In this document: piece by piece, positions 46,157 through 53,325 of the stretch
Layout: every line of letters starts with the position of its first letter
Position numbering within the stretch: position 1 is the stretch's first letter
DNA from: Pseudoflavonifractor intestinihominis
Lineage (GTDB): Bacteria; Bacillota; Clostridia; Oscillospirales; Oscillospiraceae
DNA: 64,000 bases
Reading direction: 5' to 3'
Assembly: GCF_040096055.1 (NCBI RefSeq)
Contig: NZ_JBBMFK010000001.1
Span: 1-64,000, forward strand
Notes under the pieces: generated by a model
Told to the model about the DNA's origin: nothing
The model's database searches: none
What the model saw: only the letters and a program-made list of their open reading frames with translations
Position numbers and translations under genes: made by a program

Positions 46157-46233
46157 GGCGGCATAGCTCAGTTGGCTAGAGCATGCGGTTCATACCCGCA
46201 GTGTCCCCGGTTCGAATCCAGGTGCCGCTACCA
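46157..46233 (+). tRNA. tRNA-Met (CAT), elongator type
   Basis: The 77-nt cloverleaf has encoded CCA, D-arm GCTC-AGTTGGCTA-GAGC, anticodon loop TTCATAC on a TGCGG/CCGCA stem, and TTCGAAT in the T loop. The T stem has one C-A mismatch and the acceptor ends in G-U. The stem lacks the GGG/CCC of initiators; an Ile2 (lysidine) identity is less likely but not excluded. Confidence 0.88.
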
Positions 46234-46271
46234 TAAAAATCTAACAGGATGGGTTCCCGTCCTGTGCAGAC

Positions 46272-46346
46272 GGCCCGGTGGTCAAGCGGCTAAGACACCG
46301 CCCTTTCACGGCGGTAACACGGGTTCGATTCCCGTCCGGGTCACCA
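46272..46346 (+). tRNA. tRNA-Glu (TTC)
   Basis: The 75-nt cloverleaf has encoded CCA, acceptor GGCCCGG/CCGGGTC, anticodon loop CTTTCAC on a CCGCC/GGCGG stem, and T arm CGGGTTCGATTCCCG. Confidence 0.92.
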
Positions 46347-46381
46347 ACCCCTTACGGGGCATGACCGGACATACCAGATAT

Positions 46382-46457
46382 GGAGGCATAGCTCAGCTGG
46401 TAGAGCGTCCGCCTCACACGCGGAAGGTCACAGATTCGAGTTCTGTTGTCTCCACCA
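46382..46457 (+). tRNA. tRNA-Val (CAC)
   Basis: The 76-nt cloverleaf has encoded CCA, acceptor GGAGGCA/TGTCTCC with a G-U pair, anticodon loop CTCACAC on a TCCGC/GCGGA stem, and T arm CAGATTCGAGTTCTG. Confidence 0.9.
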
Positions 46458-46458
46458 C

Positions 46459-46500
46459 AAAAACACCTGAAACCGAAAGGTTTCAGGTGTTTTTGTTTTT
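46459..46500 (+). terminator. Terminator 1 of the tRNA operon
   Basis: AAAAACACCTGAAACC pairs perfectly with GGTTTCAGGTGTTTTT around GAAA, and GTTTTTTT follows. Confidence 0.9.
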
Positions 46501-46523
46501 TTGAAATTTATTTTTCTGAAAAA

Positions 46524-46600
46524 GGACAAGGGCCAGCAAGTTCGGCGGGCGACCGCCTCCAACGGGTCAGGCCGCAGATTTGAGTTCTACTGTCTCCGCT
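46524..46600 (+). pseudogene. Degenerate tRNA-like remnant (tRNA-Val related)
   Basis: GACCGCCTC...GGTCAGGCCGCAGATTTGAGTTCTACTG... follows the 3' half of the tRNA-Val above (CAGATTCGAGTTCTGTTGTCTCC) with many changes. The anticodon arm and CCA are lost. A second, shorter copy of the GCTCGGCGGACGACCGCC block lies at about 46665-46682. Confidence 0.45.
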
Positions 46601-46603
46601 GCA

Positions 46604-46635
46604 AAACAGCCACGTCAAACAACGTGGCTGTTTTT
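46604..46635 (+). terminator. Terminator 2 after the tRNA remnant
   Basis: AAACAGCCACGT pairs with ACGTGGCTGTTT around CAAACA, with a T-run in and after the second arm. Confidence 0.8.
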
Positions 46636-46688
46636 GTTTTCAGAAAGCAGACAGGAGTTGGCGTGCTCGGCGGACGACCGCCAGTAAC

Positions 46689-46721
46689 AGCACCTGAAGC
46701 TACGGCTTCAGGTGCTTTTTT
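46689..46721 (+). terminator. Terminator 3 after the second remnant
   Basis: AGCACCTGAAGC pairs with GCTTCAGGTGCT around TACG, and TTTTT follows. It also faces the end of the DUF2812 gene. Confidence 0.8.
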
Positions 46722-46736
46722 GCTTACAGGGACATA

Positions 46737-48113
46737 TCAGCCGCCCAACAGCTCTGCTGCGGTGCGGATCTGCTCCGGGGTGGGGGTCCAGTAAAAGGTG
46801 AGCTCCACCATGCGGCTCTCCCAGCAGATGAGGTAGGTATCCCGAGGACCGTCGTCCCGGTAGACCTGATAGGCCGCCTGAGCGCCCCAGAGGGCGGCGT
46901 CTATGGGCTCGTAGTGGTCCACAAACACATAGTCGTCGATGATCTCATCCTGATGCTCCTCCAGCAGGCTCTGCACGACGAGATCATGGAGGAAGGGCAG
47001 CTTGACATCGGTGACGGTGTAGCTGAGCTGGTAGTCCCGCTCCTCCTGGTTGAAGAGAGGCCGCTGCTCGTATTCACACCGGGAGAGAAGGAAGGTCTCC
47101 TGACAGTCGGCCTCCTTGGAGTACTGGGTGTCTGTCTCCACTAGGTCCTCTACTGTCAGGGGTATGGGGTCGTCGTAGATGTCCAAGGTAATATTGCCCC
47201 ACTGGTAGCTGCCCACGGGCTGGCAGCTGTCACCAAAGGAGAGCAGGCCGGTGAGAATGCCGGCGGTGATACCGGCCAGCCCCACCACGGTCAGCAGCAG
47301 AATACAGCCCATGGTGGCCGCCTGATTGACCCTGCGGGAGACGCCCCGCTTTTTCAGCCATCTGGACAGGCGGCGGCCCAGCAGACCCACCGCCACGATG
47401 ACCGCCAGCCACACCGCCAGGAACAAAAACTTGCGGACAGAGCCGGACAGGGAGAGAATCAGGAGCAGGACGGCCACAGTCAGCAGGCACCAGCCCAACG
47501 GCTGATTGGAGTGGACGGGCAGGAAAACGCCCTGCTCCGCGGCCCGCTTTGCCCGCCGGTGCCAGAGAAAGTAGTGGATCAGCTCGTAGACGGGGAACAC
47601 CACCAGCAGCAGCCACAAGGGAAGGGAGAACATATAGGACGGAGTGGACAGGTAATCCACCGGGTTCCGCCACAGCTGACGGAGCTGGGACACCAGAATA
47701 AACAGGTAGAGGGCCAGGGACAGGAGCTGAGCGGTGAGCACCCGCTTGGACATGGTGCGGTGGATGGTCTCCACCTGGGCCACCGGGTCTGTGTCGATGG
47801 GCACGGCGTCCGCCCGGTCGGTGTAAAAAATCTGCATGGCGTCCCACCGGGCCGCCAGCTTCCAGCCGTCCTGGGCACAGAAGTCCTCCTTTATCAGCTG
47901 CCGCTGGCTGGGGCTGGGGTCAAACTCCGAGGCGTCGGGGAAGTAGGTCACCGCAAACCGCAGCCGCTGGGGCCGGATTTTCCGGTAGCTCCAGAGCAGC
48001 CCGCCGGGCTGCTCGATCATCCAGCCCTGGGCGGCCATCTGCTCCAGTTTCTTCTCAATCCCCTTTTGGTCGTAAAAGGAGAGGGTGGTAAAACAGCGTC
48101 TGGTCTCGCTCAT
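46737..48113 (-). CDS. DUF2812 membrane protein
   Basis: The 458-residue protein begins with the DUF2812 domain (residues 5-110; RCFTTLSFYDQKGIEKKLEQMA, GWMIEQPGGLLWSYRK, FPDASEFDP). It has about seven membrane segments between residues 125 and 300 and an outer C-terminal domain. DUF2812 proteins are regularly encoded beside PadR regulators in Firmicutes; the function is unknown. Here the two genes overlap by 4 bp. It probably responds to membrane stress or compounds, by analogy with other PadR targets. Confidence 0.83.
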   Translation of the reverse strand: MSETRRCFTTLSFYDQKGIEKKLEQMAAQGWMIEQPGGLLWSYRKIRPQRLRFAVTYFPDASEFDPSPSQRQLIKEDFCAQDGWKLAARWDAMQIFYTDRADAVPIDTDPVAQVETIHRTMSKRVLTAQLLSLALYLFILVSQLRQLWRNPVDYLSTPSYMFSLPLWLLLVVFPVYELIHYFLWHRRAKRAAEQGVFLPVHSNQPLGWCLLTVAVLLLILSLSGSVRKFLFLAVWLAVIVAVGLLGRRLSRWLKKRGVSRRVNQAATMGCILLLTVVGLAGITAGILTGLLSFGDSCQPVGSYQWGNITLDIYDDPIPLTVEDLVETDTQYSKEADCQETFLLSRCEYEQRPLFNQEERDYQLSYTVTDVKLPFLHDLVVQSLLEEHQDEIIDDYVFVDHYEPIDAALWGAQAAYQVYRDDGPRDTYLICWESRMVELTFYWTPTPEQIRTAAELLGG

Positions 48114-48433
48114 TCCTGTGCCTCCTCTCTCAAAACACGGTCATAGTCCTCCGTCTGGCTCCGGAGCCGCCGGTATTCCCGGTCCAGCATCTCCCGGCCC
48201 TTGTCCGTGATGAGGTAGCTGCGGCGGCGGCCGGCCGCCTCGGTCTCCTGAATCACCCCCGCCGCCAGGAACTGCTCCAGCAGGTCGTACAGGGTGCCCG
48301 AGCCGATGGTCACCCGGCCCTCGGTCAGGGCCCGCACCGCCTCCAGAATGTCCGACCCGCGGCGCTCCCGGCGCAGGCAGAGCAGAATGTAAAACATCTG
48401 CTCGGTGAGGGTCTTGAATTTCTCCCGGGGCAT
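48110..48433 (-). CDS. PadR family transcriptional regulator
   Basis: The 107-residue protein is a short PadR winged helix: LTEQMFYILLCLRRERRGSDILEAV, VTIGSGTLYDLLEQFLAAGVIQE, then the wing AAGRRRSYLITDKGREML and a short dimerization helix. It likely represses its own operon through the inverted repeats just upstream. The start follows GGGAGACGCC. It is coupled to the DUF2812 gene. Confidence 0.88.
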   Translation of the reverse strand: MPREKFKTLTEQMFYILLCLRRERRGSDILEAVRALTEGRVTIGSGTLYDLLEQFLAAGVIQETEAAGRRRSYLITDKGREMLDREYRRLRSQTEDYDRVLREEAQE

Positions 48434-48446
48434 GGCGTCTCCCTTC

Positions 48447-48504
48447 TTTCTCGATTATCGAGTTTTCTCCAACTCCATTATAACTCGAATATCGAGAAAG
48501 TCAA
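48447..48504 (-). promoter_or_regulatory. PadR operator and promoter
   Basis: TTTCTCGATTATCGAGTT (48447-48464) and AACTCGAATATCGAGAAA (48482-48499) are near-perfect inverted copies. On the minus strand -35 TTGACT (48499-48504) and -10 TATAAT (48477-48482) lie under or between them, so a bound dimer of dimers would block RNA polymerase. Confidence 0.75.
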
Positions 48505-48534
48505 CGCGGCAAAATGGAGAAAACAGCGGCGCCG

Positions 48535-48563
48535 TTGCCATATGGGCATAGATATGGTATAAA
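48535..48563 (+). promoter_or_regulatory. Promoter of the small membrane protein gene
   Basis: TTGCCA and TATAAA are spaced by 17 bp, with TGG before the -10. Confidence 0.65.
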
Positions 48564-48608
48564 GGGAGTGGAGAAAGACCGCTTTTCACACGGAAAGGAG
48601 ACGGAAAA

Positions 48609-48854
48609 ATGGAAAAACTCACCTTTAAAAATCAGCTCATCCTGGGCGTGGCCATCCTGCTGGCCGGCTTTGCGTGCGCCTCCGCCACGAAAATACCGGC
48701 GTGCGCCAACGTGGGCTGTATCATGTACGGCTTCCTGTTTGTCATCCACCCGGTGTGGCCCGAGCGCGCCAGAAACCCCAGAATGGCGCTGTACATGCAC
48801 CTGACCGGCGTGGTCATCATCCTGCTTGGGCTCATCGGCCGGTTCGGCGTCTGA
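48609..48854 (+). CDS. Small membrane protein
   Basis: The 81-residue protein has two clear hydrophobic segments (residues 9-25 and 61-78) and a third, weaker one around 34-48 (VGCIMYGFLFVIHPVW). Cysteines lie near the first loop. I recognise no family. AAAGGAGACGG lies before the ATG, and its own promoter lies 45 bp upstream. Confidence 0.65.
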   Translation: MEKLTFKNQLILGVAILLAGFACASATKIPACANVGCIMYGFLFVIHPVWPERARNPRMALYMHLTGVVIILLGLIGRFGV

Positions 48855-48990
48855 CGCGGGGACAGTTTTCCCCCAATGGCACTTTTCTTTTAGGGGGAAA
48901 CCGTGTATACTAACGCCAGAATCCCGTGCTCTCCCGCCGGCAGAGCGCCGCGCAGGGGGAAATTTTCCCACGGGGAGAGGAGAATGCTCC

Positions 48991-49707
48991 GTGTACGAAA
49001 ACAACTACTATACCCAGGAGGGATACGGCGGCTACGGCATGGTGGAGACCGTGGGCCGGTACACCGCCCGCACCTTCCTCTGGATGTTCGCCGGTCTGGC
49101 GGTCACCTTTGGCGTGGCCCTGGCCGGGTATATCACCGGCTTCAGCTTCCGGCTCCTGTTCAACTCCTTCACCTATATCGGCCTGGCTGTGGCCCAGATC
49201 GTGGTGGTCCTGGTGCTGGCGGCCCGGGTCAACAGCCTGTCCGTCCCGGCGGCCCGGTTCCTGTTCTTCGCCTACGCCGCCCTCACCGGCGTGACCTTCT
49301 CGGTCTATTTTATCATCTTTGACGTGGCCAGCCTGGTGCTGGTGTTCGGCGTCACCGCCCTGTACTTCGGCGCCATGGCCGTCTTCGGCTATGTCACCAA
49401 GGCCGACCTGTCCCGCATCCGCACCGTGCTGATGGGCGGGCTCATCTTCCTGGTGCTCTTCGGCCTCATCTCCATGTTCATCCCCGGCCTCCAGGCCCTG
49501 GACCGGATCTACTGCCTCATCGGCATCGCCGTGTTCCTGGGCTTCACCGCCTACGATACCCAGAAGATCAAGGCCCTCCACGCCTACTACGGCCATGACC
49601 CCGAGATGGCGGCCAAGGCCTCCATCTTTGCCGCCCTCCAGCTCTACCTGGACTTCATCAACCTGTTCCTCTACCTGCTCCGCTTCCTGGGCCGGCGGCG
49701 GAACTGA
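48991..49707 (+). CDS. Bax inhibitor-1 / YccA family membrane protein
   Basis: The 238-residue protein has seven membrane segments and a short Tyr-rich cytoplasmic N-terminus. Family marks are YTARTFLWMFAGLAVTFG, FAYAALTGVTFSVYF and the final FLGFTAYDTQKIKAL with a conserved Asp. Members are thought to form pH-sensitive calcium leak channels. Translation starts at GTG after GAGAGGAGA. The leader contains a hairpin also found upstream of larE. Confidence 0.87.
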   Translation: MYENNYYTQEGYGGYGMVETVGRYTARTFLWMFAGLAVTFGVALAGYITGFSFRLLFNSFTYIGLAVAQIVVVLVLAARVNSLSVPAARFLFFAYAALTGVTFSVYFIIFDVASLVLVFGVTALYFGAMAVFGYVTKADLSRIRTVLMGGLIFLVLFGLISMFIPGLQALDRIYCLIGIAVFLGFTAYDTQKIKALHAYYGHDPEMAAKASIFAALQLYLDFINLFLYLLRFLGRRRN

Positions 49708-49715
49708 CAAGACAG

Positions 49716-49752
49716 AAAACGCCCCTGCGCCCAGCGGCGCAGGGGCGTTTTT
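49716..49752. terminator. Bidirectional terminator between convergent genes
   Basis: AAAACGCCCCTGCGCC pairs with GGCGCAGGGGCGTTTT around CAGC, giving T-runs on both strands. Confidence 0.85.
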
Positions 49753-49758
49753 GCGTAT

Positions 49759-50514
49759 TCAGCACACCGGCACCACCACCGGGATGCCGTCCACCCGGCA
49801 GACCCGGGCATTGACGTTATACACGTCCCGGATGTTCTCCTCGCTGACTACCGACGCGTCCCCGAAGGCGTGGACGCCGCCGTTGTGGAGCAGGAGAAAG
49901 CGGTCGCAGTACCGCAGGGCCAGGTTCAGGTCGTGGATGACCATGACGGCGGCGATGTTCCGCTCCCGGCACAGCTTCTGCACCAGGGAGAGCACCTCGT
50001 ACTGGTTGTGCAGGTCCAGATTGCTGGTGGGCTCGTCCAGCAGCAGCACCCTGGGCTGCTGCACCAGGGCCCGGGCCAGCATGATCTTCTGCTGCTCGCC
50101 GCCGGAGAGCCGGTCCATGGGCCGGACAGCCATGTCCTCCAGCCCCAGGGCGGAGAGCATCTGGTCCACCAGGCGGTAGTCCTCCGCCGAGGCCCCCCAC
50201 TTCATGTAGGGCTTGCGGCCCAGCAGCAGCATGTCGTACACCGTCAGGTGGCTGGCCGGGGGATTCTGGGCCACAAAGGCCACGTTTTTGGCCATCTCGG
50301 CGTGGGACATGGTGAGCAGCTCCGTCCCGTCCACCTTCACCGAACCGGACCGGGGCTTTAAGATGTGGCTGAAGCACTTGAGCAGGGTGCTCTTGCCCGC
50401 GCCGTTGTTGCCCAGAATGGCCAGGCACTCCCCGCTCCGGGCCTCAAAGGACACGTCATGGAGAATCTGCCGGCCGCAGCGGTAGGAGAAATTCAGATGT
50501 TCCACAGTCATCAT
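49759..50514 (-). CDS. ABC importer ATPase (FecE/BtuD type)
   Basis: The 251-residue ATPase has Walker A LGNNGAGKSTLLKC, Q-loop VAFVAQNPP, signature LSGGEQQKIMLARAL, Walker B VLLLDEPTSNLD and H-loop VIHDLNL. This is the branch serving metal-chelate and cobalamin importers. It overlaps the permease gene (ATGA) and is last in the lar-associated operon, so a nickel or nickel-chelate substrate is likely by context only. Confidence 0.87.
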   Translation of the reverse strand: MMTVEHLNFSYRCGRQILHDVSFEARSGECLAILGNNGAGKSTLLKCFSHILKPRSGSVKVDGTELLTMSHAEMAKNVAFVAQNPPASHLTVYDMLLLGRKPYMKWGASAEDYRLVDQMLSALGLEDMAVRPMDRLSGGEQQKIMLARALVQQPRVLLLDEPTSNLDLHNQYEVLSLVQKLCRERNIAAVMVIHDLNLALRYCDRFLLLHNGGVHAFGDASVVSEENIRDVYNVNARVCRVDGIPVVVPVC

Positions 50515-51587
50515 GAGCGGTTCCGTCCTTTGAACAGCAGGTAGAGAAACAGGGGAGCCCCCAGGAAGGAGGTGATGGCGCCGATGGGCAGCACCACCGG
50601 GGCCACCACGTTCCGGGCCACCAGGTCCCCCAGCAGCAGCAGCACGGCCCCCATGAGGGCGGAGCCGGGGATGAGATAGCAGTAGTTGTTGCCCAGGAAG
50701 CGGCGGACCATGTGGGGGGCCACCAGGCCGATGAAGTTGATGATGCCCACGTAGGACACCACCACCGCCGCCACCACCGAGCAGACGAGCACGTTGACCA
50801 GGCGCAGGCGGCTCACGTTCACCCCCAGGCTGACGGCGGTCTGCTCGCCGCTCTCCAGGGCGTTGTAGTTCCAGCGGTTGCAGAAGAAGTACAGCCCGGC
50901 GGCGGCCACTACCGCCGCCATGATGCCCACCTCGCTCCAGCCGGTGCGGCCCAGGTCGCCGAAGGTCCAGAACACCAGGGAGGTGAGCTGTACCTCGTCG
51001 GCAAAATATTGCAGCAGGGTGGTGGCCCCGGAGAACAGGGAGCTGAGGGCCACGCCGGAGAGCACCATGGCCTCGGGGGTGATCTGACGCAGGCGGGACA
51101 GGGCCAGAATGAGCACCGACACGGCAATGCTGCCGCCGAAGGCGCACAGGCCGATGAGGGCCGGGTTGGAGAAGGTGACGCCGCCCCCGGCCTGGAGCCC
51201 GGCGCCCAGCACGATGATGGCGAAGGCGGCGCCGAATCCGGCGCCCTGGGAGATGCCCAGGGTGCTGGAGGAGGCCAGGGGGTTGCGCAGCACCGACTGA
51301 AGCACCACGCCCGCCACACCCAGCCCCGCGCCGCCCAGAATGGCGGTGCAGATCCGGGGCAGGCGCATGTTGCGCACCACGATGTTGACGCTGTTGTCCT
51401 CCGCCCGGCCTGCGATGCCCTTGATGAGTTCCAGCACCGGCGTGTTGTAGGACCCGGCCCGGAGGGACAGCAGGGCCGCCGCCAGCAGCACGGCGCACAG
51501 GGCCAGCAGGACGCCGATATTTCTGGCCCGGTGGCGGGAGTAGGCCTCCGGCGCGCTCAGGCGCACCGCGTCCGCGCCCTTAGCCAC
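50511..51587 (-). CDS. FecCD-type ABC importer permease
   Basis: The 358-residue permease has about ten membrane segments. FecCD/BtuC marks are RLPRICTAILGGAGLGVAGVVLQSVLRNPLAS, LGISQGAGFGAAF and FIGLVAPHMVRRFLG. Translation starts at GTG, overlapping the stop of the binding protein. It pairs with the ATPase and lipoprotein on either side. Confidence 0.88.
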   Translation of the reverse strand: MAKGADAVRLSAPEAYSRHRARNIGVLLALCAVLLAAALLSLRAGSYNTPVLELIKGIAGRAEDNSVNIVVRNMRLPRICTAILGGAGLGVAGVVLQSVLRNPLASSSTLGISQGAGFGAAFAIIVLGAGLQAGGGVTFSNPALIGLCAFGGSIAVSVLILALSRLRQITPEAMVLSGVALSSLFSGATTLLQYFADEVQLTSLVFWTFGDLGRTGWSEVGIMAAVVAAAGLYFFCNRWNYNALESGEQTAVSLGVNVSRLRLVNVLVCSVVAAVVVSYVGIINFIGLVAPHMVRRFLGNNYCYLIPGSALMGAVLLLLGDLVARNVVAPVVLPIGAITSFLGAPLFLYLLFKGRNRS

Positions 51588-52701
51588 CCAGGGTCATCTC
51601 CTTGAATTGGTAGCCCGCCGCCTGGTACTGGGCGTAGGCGTCCTCCACCCCCAGCATGGTCTGAAAGATCTCGTCGAACTTGGCGGCAATGTCCACGTCG
51701 GCAAACTGCTCCGGATAGAGCACCTTGCCCATGTAGTAGGCGTCGGCCAGGGCCAGCTCGGTGTTGGTGGCGCTGTACCGGAAGGAGATCTGGCTGTACA
51801 CCCGGCCCTCTTTCACAGCGGTCAGGCTGTTGTAGAAGTCCGGGTTGGAGGCGTAGTCCTCGTTGATGAGAGACAGGCCGTTGAAGTCCACAAAGATCAC
51901 GTCCGGGTCCCAGGTGAGCACCTGCTCCGGGTCCAGGCTGAAGGCGCCGGTCTGGCCGGTGGTGTCGGCCAGGTTCACCCCGCTGATGGCCGCCAGAGGG
52001 GCGTACCCCGCCTCGGTGCCCTCAAAGCCGTGGGAGCCCTTGAAGGACACGCCGGACACGTACACCGTGGGCTTGTCCGCGTCGGCCACACCGGCGGTGC
52101 GGTCGGCCAGGTCGGCCTGGATGCCCTTCAGGTAGGACGCCAGCTCCTCCGCCCGGTCCTCCCTGTGGTACACCTCCCCCAGGATGGAGAGGATCTGGAA
52201 CACGTTGTCGTCGAACATGCCCTCGTTGAGGGGCACCACCACCACCGGGATGCCCGTCTTGTCCTGGAGGGCCTGGGCGCTGTCGGCGTCGGTGTTGGCC
52301 ACGATCACGTCGGGATCGGCCTTCAGGATCTCCTCGTCATAGGTCTCGCCGTTGTTGCCGGTGACGGGCAGGGAGGCGAACAGGTCCTGATTGAAGTAGC
52401 TGAAGGGCTTGGTGATGGGCGCTCCCACCTCGTCGCTCTCCACCCCCACCGCCAGGTTCTGGGCCTGGAGGTAGGTGGTGTACCGCAGGGTGCACACCCC
52501 CACGCACACCACGGAGGACACGGTCTCGGGGATCTCCACCTGCCGCCCGGCGGCGTCGGTGATGGTGCGGGTGCCGCCTGTTCCGGCGGTCTGCTCCGGA
52601 GAAGCGGACGGGGAGGGAGAGGTGGCGGTGGGCGCGGCGGCGCATCCGGCCAGGAGCAGCAGGGAGAGCAGCAGGGCGGTGAGACGGGTTTGCTTTTTCA
52701 T
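51580..52701 (-). CDS. Metal-chelate-type ABC solute-binding lipoprotein
   Basis: The 373-residue protein has a lipoprotein signal (LTALLLSLLLLAGC) and a BtuF/FhuD-like two-lobe domain: RTITDAAGRQVEIPETVSSVVCVG, ILKADPDVIVANTDADS and LTWDPDVIFVDFNGLS. Such proteins bind siderophores, haem, cobalamin or metal chelates. Its place behind larE-larB-larC and fmdE points to nickel supply. It is 96 bp from the FmdE gene. Confidence 0.85.
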   Translation of the reverse strand: MKKQTRLTALLLSLLLLAGCAAAPTATSPSPSASPEQTAGTGGTRTITDAAGRQVEIPETVSSVVCVGVCTLRYTTYLQAQNLAVGVESDEVGAPITKPFSYFNQDLFASLPVTGNNGETYDEEILKADPDVIVANTDADSAQALQDKTGIPVVVVPLNEGMFDDNVFQILSILGEVYHREDRAEELASYLKGIQADLADRTAGVADADKPTVYVSGVSFKGSHGFEGTEAGYAPLAAISGVNLADTTGQTGAFSLDPEQVLTWDPDVIFVDFNGLSLINEDYASNPDFYNSLTAVKEGRVYSQISFRYSATNTELALADAYYMGKVLYPEQFADVDIAAKFDEIFQTMLGVEDAYAQYQAAGYQFKEMTLGG

Positions 52702-52797
52702 GGGAAAACTCCTTTGCAGTGTCTGGAAGGTCAGAGGCTTTGAAGATGGGGCTGCATCCTTTCTCCGGCAGACGGCTTCCGCCGTTTGCCGGACGGG

Positions 52798-53325
52798 TCA
52801 CCAGCCCCGGTCGTAGGGCTGGAAGCAGTCCAGGCAGAGCAGCTGGCCCTGGTGGAGCCGGGCCTTGTGCTCGGGGATGGTCTCGCCGCACTGGGCGCAG
52901 GTCACGTTGCCGAAGATGCGGGCCTTCTCAGGCACCGGCCGGGTGGGCTCCGAGAAAGAGAGCACCTCCTCCACCGGGGCGGTGAGGAGCCAGTTCTGCC
53001 GGGCGGGCCGGTCCATAGTCCGGTCCCCGGGCTTCACCGCCACCCGCAGGCCCCTGCCGCTCTTGCGGCAGTAGAAGGTGAAGACCATCTTGCCGGTGCC
53101 CCGGTAGATGAGATTGCCCTTGCCCATGGTACAGCCGGTGATGACCTGCACCGCGTCCACGGCGCAGGTGTCGTTCTCGGTGACGCACACCAGCTCCTCG
53201 TCGGCCTCCGGGGCGTCCAGGCCCAGCTTTGCCATGGCCTCGGTGGCCACCCGGAAGCCGGTGGCCAGGCCGGGGCACTTGTGGCCGTGAAATTCCGCGC
53301 ATTTGTTCCAGAGTGCCTCATTCAT
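52798..53325 (-). CDS. FmdE family protein with C-terminal zinc ribbon
   Basis: The 175-residue protein has the FmdE N-terminal block HGHKCPGLATGFRVATEAMAKLG, then CVTENDTCAVDAVQVITGCTMGKGN (metal-binding Cys/His). A C-terminal CAQCGETIP...CLDC ribbon ends it. FmdE-like proteins occur beside molybdenum or nickel genes, and several lar clusters contain one; the role is unsettled, possibly metal delivery. Its start overlaps the end of larC by 8 bp, so it is part of the operon. Confidence 0.82.
   Translation of the reverse strand: MNEALWNKCAEFHGHKCPGLATGFRVATEAMAKLGLDAPEADEELVCVTENDTCAVDAVQVITGCTMGKGNLIYRGTGKMVFTFYCRKSGRGLRVAVKPGDRTMDRPARQNWLLTAPVEEVLSFSEPTRPVPEKARIFGNVTCAQCGETIPEHKARLHQGQLLCLDCFQPYDRGW

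Noticed and set aside
49759..51498. 579-codon version of the importer ATPase
   Set aside because: The extra N-terminus is a frame inside the permease gene; the ATPase domain starts at 50514.
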